DNA of 18,699 bases from CAYQTO01 sp964420455. GTDB lineage: Bacteria; Sumerlaeota; Sumerlaeia; SLMS01. A program made the position numbers and the translations under genes. Below are positions 14,304 through 18,699 of the stretch, piece by piece. Location of the stretch: contig CAYQTO010000064.1 in assembly GCA_964420455.1 (NCBI GenBank), positions 1-18,699 on the forward strand. Direction: 5' to 3'. Positions within the stretch are counted from its first letter, which is position 1. Each line of letters opens with the position of its first letter. The notes beneath the pieces are model-generated. The model saw only the letters and a program-made list of their open reading frames with translations, made no database searches and was not told the origin of the DNA.

Positions 14304-15377
14304 ATGAACGACGAGAAGAAGATCGGCGGCCTTTGGGCGCGTCTCGAGGCTGGGGACGCGGCGGGCGTCGCCGCAGAACTCGGAAGCCTGCCGGACGACG
14401 TCCCGGTGGTGTTTCTGACGCTTAAGGGGCGGGCGCTGCTGGAGTCCGGCGACCCGGTGTCGGCCTCGGCGGTCTTCGACAAGGTGCTCGAGCGTGATCC
14501 GGAAAACCCGGTCGCCCAGTTGTTCCTCGTCCTCGCCCTCTTCGAGGAGGGCAACGACCGCGAGGCGGGTGACCTGCTTATGCGCCGGGCCATCCTGCAC
14601 CCCCATCGGGGCTTCCTCCAGCGCTTTGTGCGTCTCTTCTGGCCCCTGCGGTTCAGCAGCTCGCTCGGCCGGGCTCCCGTCCAGCAGATCGCCGTCGACC
14701 CGGAGGATCCGTTCGAGAAGCAGTACCATGCGGTGAAGGGGGAGACGCCTCCGGAGCAGGAGAAGCCGACCTCCTCCGAGTCGATCCGCCAGGTGGCCCG
14801 CGAGGCGCTCACGACTCCCGGCCGCCGGGCTGCCCGCCGTCGCGCCCTCGCCGATCGCTACCTTCGCCGGGGTGCCCGCGAGTTCTCCCGCGGTCGGCTC
14901 GAAACCACACGCCTTCTCTTTGCCCGCGCCCTCGAACTCCGTCCCCGCCACGAAGTCACCGTCGCCCACTACGCGTATATCCAATGGGTTCTCGGCCAGC
15001 CCGAGACAGGCCTTCGCGTCCTCGAGCCCTTCGTGCGCGACGCCGTGGCCGCCTACGATGCCCATTCCGATCCGGACCGCCTCCCCGGGCCCGACACCCT
15101 CGTTTGCTATGCCTGGTGTCTTCACGAACTGGGCCGCTTCGACGATGCCCTGCGTGTTCTCGCCCTCGTTCAACCCGAGGGGCCCGAGGACTACGGCGCC
15201 TGGTTTCTCGCCGCGGTCTCCTGGCTTATGCTCGGGCGCCACGAGGAGTTCGCCGAAGCTTTCCGGTTCGCCTCGACGGATTTCTTTATCGATACGTGGG
15301 AGCAGTTGCTTCGGCCGTTCGTGCTGCGGGTGGGCACGTGGCTGGTGGAGGAAGGGGGCCGGGGCTCCCAGGCCTAA
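14304..15377 (+). CDS. Tetratricopeptide-repeat protein
   Basis: This 357-residue soluble protein has TPR-like helix pairs near residues 35-100 (LTLKGRALLESGDPVSASAV, KVLERDPENPVAQLFLVLAL, FEEGNDREAGDLLMRRAILH) and again at about 180-260 and 270-320 (LADRYLRRGAREFSRGRLET, LFARALELRPRHEVTVAHYA, VCYAWCLHELGRFDDALRVL). The middle (about 115-165) is charged and proline-rich, probably a linker. There is no signal peptide, membrane segment or catalytic motif, so the likely job is protein-protein contact in the cytoplasm. It diverges from the GspG-like gene and converges on the receiver protein, with which it shares four bases at the stop codons (15374-15377). No clear ribosome binding site precedes ATG 14304. 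The partner is unknown. Confidence 0.82.
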   Translation: MNDEKKIGGLWARLEAGDAAGVAAELGSLPDDVPVVFLTLKGRALLESGDPVSASAVFDKVLERDPENPVAQLFLVLALFEEGNDREAGDLLMRRAILHPHRGFLQRFVRLFWPLRFSSSLGRAPVQQIAVDPEDPFEKQYHAVKGETPPEQEKPTSSESIRQVAREALTTPGRRAARRRALADRYLRRGAREFSRGRLETTRLLFARALELRPRHEVTVAHYAYIQWVLGQPETGLRVLEPFVRDAVAAYDAHSDPDRLPGPDTLVCYAWCLHELGRFDDALRVLALVQPEGPEDYGAWFLAAVSWLMLGRHEEFAEAFRFASTDFFIDTWEQLLRPFVLRVGTWLVEEGGRGSQA

Positions 15378-15955
15378 AGGCCCTTCTTTGCCTCGTCCTG
15401 GCGGCGAATCCGATCCATCACCATGCGGCGTGCGTCGAACACCGGCTTGGCGTCGGTCAGCCCGTCGCCCAGAAGGAGGTGTTTCTTCCGGAAGGCGGTG
15501 GTCTTCTGGAGCTCGTGGGCGAGCCGGTCGTCGGCGATGCTGCGCGCCCGGCGTGCGGGCGGATGGAGCTTGAAGTGCGTCTCGATGTTCTTCCTCAGGC
15601 GGTCCGGTTGGAACGGCTTGGTAAGGTACATGGAGGCGCCGAGACGGTAGCCGTGCTTGATCTCGCCGGCGGAGGACTTGGCGGAGAGGATCATGATCGG
15701 CAGGTCGCGGGTGTCGGCGTTGCGGCGAAGCATTTCGATCAACTGGAAGCCGTTGATGCGCGGCATCATGATGTCGAGGATGAGGAGGTCTGGCTCGAGC
15801 ACGTCCAGGATGCCGTAGAGATCGACGGGGTCGTTGAGGGTGACGACCAGATAGCTGGGGCCGAGGGCAAAGCGGACGAGTTCCAGGACGTCGTCGGTAT
15901 CGTCCACCGCGAGCACGCGGAGCTTGGCGTCTTGTTCCTTCGTCTCGTCGGCCAT
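15374..15955 (-). CDS. Response regulator, receiver domain with short unrecognised C-terminus
   Basis: The 193-residue protein has a complete CheY-like receiver at about 12-128: acidic pair Asp18-Asp19 in VLAVDDTDD, phospho-acceptor Asp61 in LLILDIMMPRINGF, Ser91 in MILSAKS (the Thr/Ser switch position) and Lys113 in YLTKPF. It should therefore accept a phosphate from a histidine kinase. The C-terminal 65 residues (RRARSIADDRLAHELQKTTA onward) are basic and probably helical but match no output domain I know, so it may act by protein contact. No kinase gene is in the window. ATG 15955 has GGAGG about 10 bases upstream. Its stop codon overlaps that of the convergent TPR gene. Confidence 0.9.
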   Translation of the reverse strand: MADETKEQDAKLRVLAVDDTDDVLELVRFALGPSYLVVTLNDPVDLYGILDVLEPDLLILDIMMPRINGFQLIEMLRRNADTRDLPIMILSAKSSAGEIKHGYRLGASMYLTKPFQPDRLRKNIETHFKLHPPARRARSIADDRLAHELQKTTAFRKKHLLLGDGLTDAKPVFDARRMVMDRIRRQDEAKKGL

Positions 15956-16063
15956 GGGGGACTTTCCTCCTGCCCGCCGAGTGTCCCGAAAGCGGAGGAA
16001 AAGGAAACCCGAATCTTGGGGCGGAACCCGGAAGAGGACTTAAGTCGCCCCGCTGCATTGATA

Positions 16064-16085
16064 CGGACCGCATGGAATCGGTCCG
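16064..16085. repeat. Short inverted repeat in a divergent intergenic region
   Basis: CGGACCG (16064-16070) and CGGTCCG (16079-16085) form a 7-bp perfect inverted repeat with an 8-base loop. It lies in the 260-base gap (15956-16215) between the divergent response regulator and glycosyltransferase genes and could be an operator or a leader hairpin. Apart from it I see no convincing promoter boxes or RNA gene in this gap. Confidence 0.35.
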
Positions 16086-16215
16086 GTGCCGGGGGCTGTT
16101 CGTTCCCTCCGCCGTGTCCGTTTCGTCCACTCGCCCCCCCTTTCCGGTTGCGGAATCCTGCTGATCCTCGGGTTCTGGTCCTTCCGGGTTGAATTCCTCC
16201 ATTTTGCGAGCGTCG

Positions 16216-17055
16216 ATGGCCTCCGAGGCCCCTGATCCCAGTCTTCCCTCCCGCCCCGGTAATGGCGTTGTGTACACGGCCACGGGCCAGCGCTTCGTTG
16301 ACGAGGCCGCCCGCTCCGCGGCGTCCTGTCGCCTCCACAATCCGCGCCTCCCCATCGCCCTTGTCACGGACGCCAATTCCCGCGCCGCCGATCTCTTTGA
16401 TCCCGTCATCCGGGTCGGGAACGCGCGCATGGGCATTGCCGACAAGCTGGAGATGCAGCGCGCCCCCTTCGAACGCGTGCTCTTCCTCGACACGGACACG
16501 CTGGTCCTTGGTCCCCTCGACGAGGTGTTCGATCTCCTCGGCCATTTCGACTTGGTCTATCACCAGCCCACGTCGGGGTACCATTACAGGTTGCCGGGGG
16601 TGCCGCCGGTCTTCTCCGAGCCGAACACGGGGGTGATCGGGTGGCGGCGGGGGCCTGGTGCGGAGGCCTTTTTTGCCAACTGGCGGGAACGCTTCCTTGA
16701 GTACGAGGGCGAAATGGGCCGCGAGTGGGACCAGCGGAGCTTTCGCCACGCGGTACTGCTCACGCCGGGGGTGCGGCCGGGGCCGCTCACGGCGGAGTTC
16801 AACTTCATGCCTTACAAGCCGAAGGTCGCCAACCGGGCGGTGGTGGTGATGCACGGCCGGCCGTTCGAGGAAATCGAGCGGGTGGGCCGGCTGATGAACG
16901 AGCGCGCAGGGCCGCGTGCCTACGTGCCCAAGATCGGGGTCGCCCGGCACCACGCGGATCATTCGGTGGGGGAGCTGTTCCGGCTGGCGGCCCGGTACGC
17001 CTTGGTGGGCCTCCATCAGGGGATGCGGCGGGCTTTTGGCGGCCGGCGCCGCTAG
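16216..17055 (+). CDS. Putative GT-A glycosyltransferase (nucleotide-diphospho-sugar transferase)
   Basis: The 279-residue protein has the layout of a small GT-A fold (GT8-like) enzyme: GVVYTATGQRFVDEAARSAA (17-36) as the first strand and helix, KLEMQRAPFERVLFLDTDTL (77-96) carrying the D-T-D metal/nucleotide motif at 92-94, EPNTGVIGWRRG (135-146), WDQRSF (171-176) and a late VMHGRP (211-216) with a His likely to bind the diphosphate-metal. It would transfer a sugar from a nucleotide donor to an unknown acceptor in the cytoplasm. A TTG at 16189 gives nine more residues, but ATG 16216 is the simpler start. The stop codon overlaps the dnaJ stop (palindromic CTAG at 17052-17055). No other sugar genes adjoin it. 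Confidence 0.8.
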   Translation: MASEAPDPSLPSRPGNGVVYTATGQRFVDEAARSAASCRLHNPRLPIALVTDANSRAADLFDPVIRVGNARMGIADKLEMQRAPFERVLFLDTDTLVLGPLDEVFDLLGHFDLVYHQPTSGYHYRLPGVPPVFSEPNTGVIGWRRGPGAEAFFANWRERFLEYEGEMGREWDQRSFRHAVLLTPGVRPGPLTAEFNFMPYKPKVANRAVVVMHGRPFEEIERVGRLMNERAGPRAYVPKIGVARHHADHSVGELFRLAARYALVGLHQGMRRAFGGRRR

Positions 17056-18185
17056 GTCCCAAAGGCATCGCGAATCTTGTCGAAAAAGCCCCGGTGGCCC
17101 GGCTTGATCTTTTCGCCCGTTTCGTGGGCGAACTCCATGAGCAGTTCCCGTTGGCGCTCGGTCAGCCGCTTGGGCACCTCTACGACGACGCGCACATATT
17201 GGTCGCCATACTGGGTGCTGCCGGTGGCCGCCGGCATGCCTCGTCCCCGAATCTTGAACACCGTGTGGGTCTGCGTGCCCGCTGGAATCTTGAGCTTTTC
17301 GGAGCCGTGGAGTGTCTCCACCTCGACCTCCGCGCCCAAGGCCGCGAGGGGAAAGCTGATGTGCTCCTCAAGATAAACGTCCGCCCCCTCGCGGATGAAG
17401 GTGGGGTGTTCCTCCACCTCGAAGCGTACCAGCAGGTCGCCCCGGTCGCTGTTGCGAAGGCCCGACTCCCCCTCGCCGCGCACCCGCAGGATCATCCCGT
17501 TGTCGACGCCGCTGGGGACCTCAAAGTGGACCGTTGCCTTCTCCGGCACGCGCCCCTTGCCGCCGCAGTTCGTGCACGGATCGGGGATCACCTGGCCGCT
17601 CCCGCCACAACTCGGGCAGGCGGTCTCCACGGCGAAGAACCCCCGCGCCTGGCGCACCACGCCGATGCCGTTGCAGGTGCTGCAAGCCCGCGGCGCCGTG
17701 CCTGGCCGGGCCCCGGTCCCGCCACAGGTCTGGCAGGATTCCAGCCGCTCGAAGGTGATCTCCGCGTCCTTGCCGGTGAACGCCTCCTCGAGGCCAAGGC
17801 GGTAACGGATCTGCATGTCGCGGCCACGATTCGGATCGCGACTCCGGCGACGCCCGCCCCCGCCAAAGAAGGCGCTGAAAAAGTCCCCAAAGATATCCTC
17901 GATGTCGCTCGCGTGGTGGAAGTCCTGCCAGGAGAAGCCCCCAGCTCCGAAGCTGGATTTCACCCCTTCGTGGCCGTAACGGTCGTAGCGGGCGCGCTTG
18001 TCCGCGTCCGAGAGGACCTCGTACGCCTCGCTCGCCTCCTTGAACTTCTCCTCGGCGGCCTCCGAATCACCCGGATTGCGGTCCGGATGGTACTTCATGG
18101 CGAGCTTGCGGTAGGCCTTCTTCAGTTCATCCGGCGAGGCGGTCTTTTCCACGCCGAGGATTTCATAGTAGTCGCGCTTCGCCAT
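17052..18185 (-). CDS. dnaJ: Chaperone DnaJ (class I Hsp40)
   Basis: Co-chaperone that binds unfolded clients and stimulates DnaK ATPase. The 377 residues include the J domain (1-70) with HPD at 33-35, a short Gly/Phe-rich region (about 74-112), the zinc-binding centre with four CxxCxGxG repeats (CQTCGGTG at 151, CSTCNGIG at 168, CPSCGGSG at 190, CTNCGGKG at 204), and two C-terminal substrate-binding domains. It is complete and of normal length. dnaK and grpE are not in the window, and I saw no CIRCE element upstream. ATG 18185 lacks a strong ribosome binding site. The 244-base gap to the next gene (18186-18429) holds only small inverted repeats (such as GCCATC/GATGGC at 18254-18273). Confidence 0.97.
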   Translation of the reverse strand: MAKRDYYEILGVEKTASPDELKKAYRKLAMKYHPDRNPGDSEAAEEKFKEASEAYEVLSDADKRARYDRYGHEGVKSSFGAGGFSWQDFHHASDIEDIFGDFFSAFFGGGGRRRSRDPNRGRDMQIRYRLGLEEAFTGKDAEITFERLESCQTCGGTGARPGTAPRACSTCNGIGVVRQARGFFAVETACPSCGGSGQVIPDPCTNCGGKGRVPEKATVHFEVPSGVDNGMILRVRGEGESGLRNSDRGDLLVRFEVEEHPTFIREGADVYLEEHISFPLAALGAEVEVETLHGSEKLKIPAGTQTHTVFKIRGRGMPAATGSTQYGDQYVRVVVEVPKRLTERQRELLMEFAHETGEKIKPGHRGFFDKIRDAFGT

Positions 18186-18429
18186 GGGGGTGGGGTTGTT
18201 TCTCTCTGGAGGATGGTTCGTGGAAGGGCTGGGGCGAGGGTGTGTCCTGGGGCGCCATCATTCGGCCGATGGCACCTTCCGTGGGGCGGTGAGGCAAGGC
18301 AAGTGCCGCGGTTGGGGCCGACTCCCCCTTGGAATGCCCTGGTGAATCCTGTGGGGCCCATTCTCCTTGCGCTTCGGCCGGACGGGCGGCCTTTTTGGCC
18401 CGTGCAATCCAGTCGGGGAGCGCCTTCCC

Positions 18430-18699
18430 ATGCTTCGACGTGCAACTTGGCGGCAACTGCTCATGGCAGGACTTCTGACCATTGGGCCGGCAGCCCTTGC
18501 GCAGGACGATCCCTTCGCCGCACCGGACCCCTTCGCCGGGCCGGACGACGCGGCCAGCCCTTTCGAGGCCCCGGCGCCAGAGGCCGACAGCCCCTTCGCC
18601 GCCCCCGCCGATGCTGCCCCCAGCCCTTTCGAAGAAGCCCCCGCTGATCCCTTTGCCGGTAACCCCTTCGACCAACCAGACACCGGCCAGGGGCAAACC
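18430..18699 (+). CDS. N-terminus of a secreted protein with (D/S/N)PF repeats (3' end outside window)
   Basis: ATG 18430 opens a frame that runs to the window edge (90 codons, no stop), preceded by GGGGAG at about 10 bases. Residues 1-25 are a clear signal peptide (basic MLRRATWR, hydrophobic LLMAGLLTIG, then PAALAQ). The mature part is an acidic, Ala/Pro-rich low-complexity region with PF units in DPF, SPF or NPF context at residues 27-29, 33-35, 43-45, 54-56, 65-67, 73-75 and 78-80. It is presumably disordered, perhaps a spacer before a folded domain. I recognise no family. The opposing frame on the other strand is a low-complexity shadow. It is transcribed divergently from dnaJ. Confidence 0.72.
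   Translation, partial: MLRRATWRQLLMAGLLTIGPAALAQDDPFAAPDPFAGPDDAASPFEAPAPEADSPFAAPADAAPSPFEEAPADPFAGNPFDQPDTGQGQT

Noticed and set aside
16072..16164. 30-codon frame in the receiver-glycosyltransferase gap
   Set aside because: It has no ribosome binding site and no membrane or domain features, and its start falls in the loop of an inverted repeat.
13992..16499. Very long minus-strand open frame spanning the GspG-like, TPR, receiver and glycosyltransferase region
   Set aside because: It crosses several well-supported genes in other frames, and its composition is Arg/Pro-rich without domains; long spurious frames are common at this GC content.
16725..18647. Plus-strand open frame of 640 codons opposite dnaJ
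   Set aside because: It lies antisense to an unmistakable class I DnaJ and has no domain of its own.

Overview
This is a GC-rich, densely coding chromosomal segment from a Gram-negative-type bacterium: it has a periplasmic PBP4-type peptidase, several signal peptides and a membrane-anchored redoxin. I see no phage, insertion sequence, integrase or CRISPR array. The mix of a GspG-like ectodomain with the YDPTNG signature, a secreted protein with a FlgD-type Ig domain, a TIGR03032 protein and a fused HemC-HemD would suit a poorly cultured phylum (for example Sumerlaeota or a PVC-type lineage). That placement is a guess; the rnpB and dnaJ present here could settle it.

Layout. Positions 3-1033 (+) hold three unrecognised genes: the end of a cytosolic-looking protein, a 46-residue one-helix membrane protein and a 146-residue helical protein. 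rnpB (RNase P RNA) lies at 1128-1518, followed by dacB (PBP4), a membrane-anchored thioredoxin-fold protein, a PIN-like DUF3368 protein that has lost its catalytic acids, and a large secreted protein ending at a textbook intrinsic terminator (6290-6325). A TIGR03032 protein follows, then a tRNA with anticodon CAT on the minus strand and a LarA-like (DUF2088) gene on the plus strand.

From 13306 down to 9000 on the minus strand runs a tetrapyrrole cluster: an MntR/DtxR-type metalloregulator, hemA, a fused hemC-hemD, and a shortened HemB-like protein in which the Schiff-base lysines appear to be missing. hemA and hemCD overlap by ATGA, and the ribosome binding site of the HemB-like gene sits over the hemCD stop, so translation is tightly coupled. 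Together these genes would take glutamyl-tRNA to uroporphyrinogen III, with the porphobilinogen synthase step uncertain. The regulator at the head suggests metal control.

The rest (13.5-18.7 kb) holds a GspG-like membrane protein divergent from a TPR protein, a lone receiver-domain response regulator, a GT-A glycosyltransferase, class I dnaJ, and the start of a secreted protein built of (D/S/N)PF repeats.

The most unexpected signals are: (i) the 8-mer GTATAGAC, present eight times exactly between 7888 and 11767, on both strands and in several reading frames, in a window where TATA is otherwise scarce; (ii) the degenerate HemB-like protein inside the hem cluster; and (iii) three convergent gene pairs whose 3' ends overlap, two of them by the stop codons alone.
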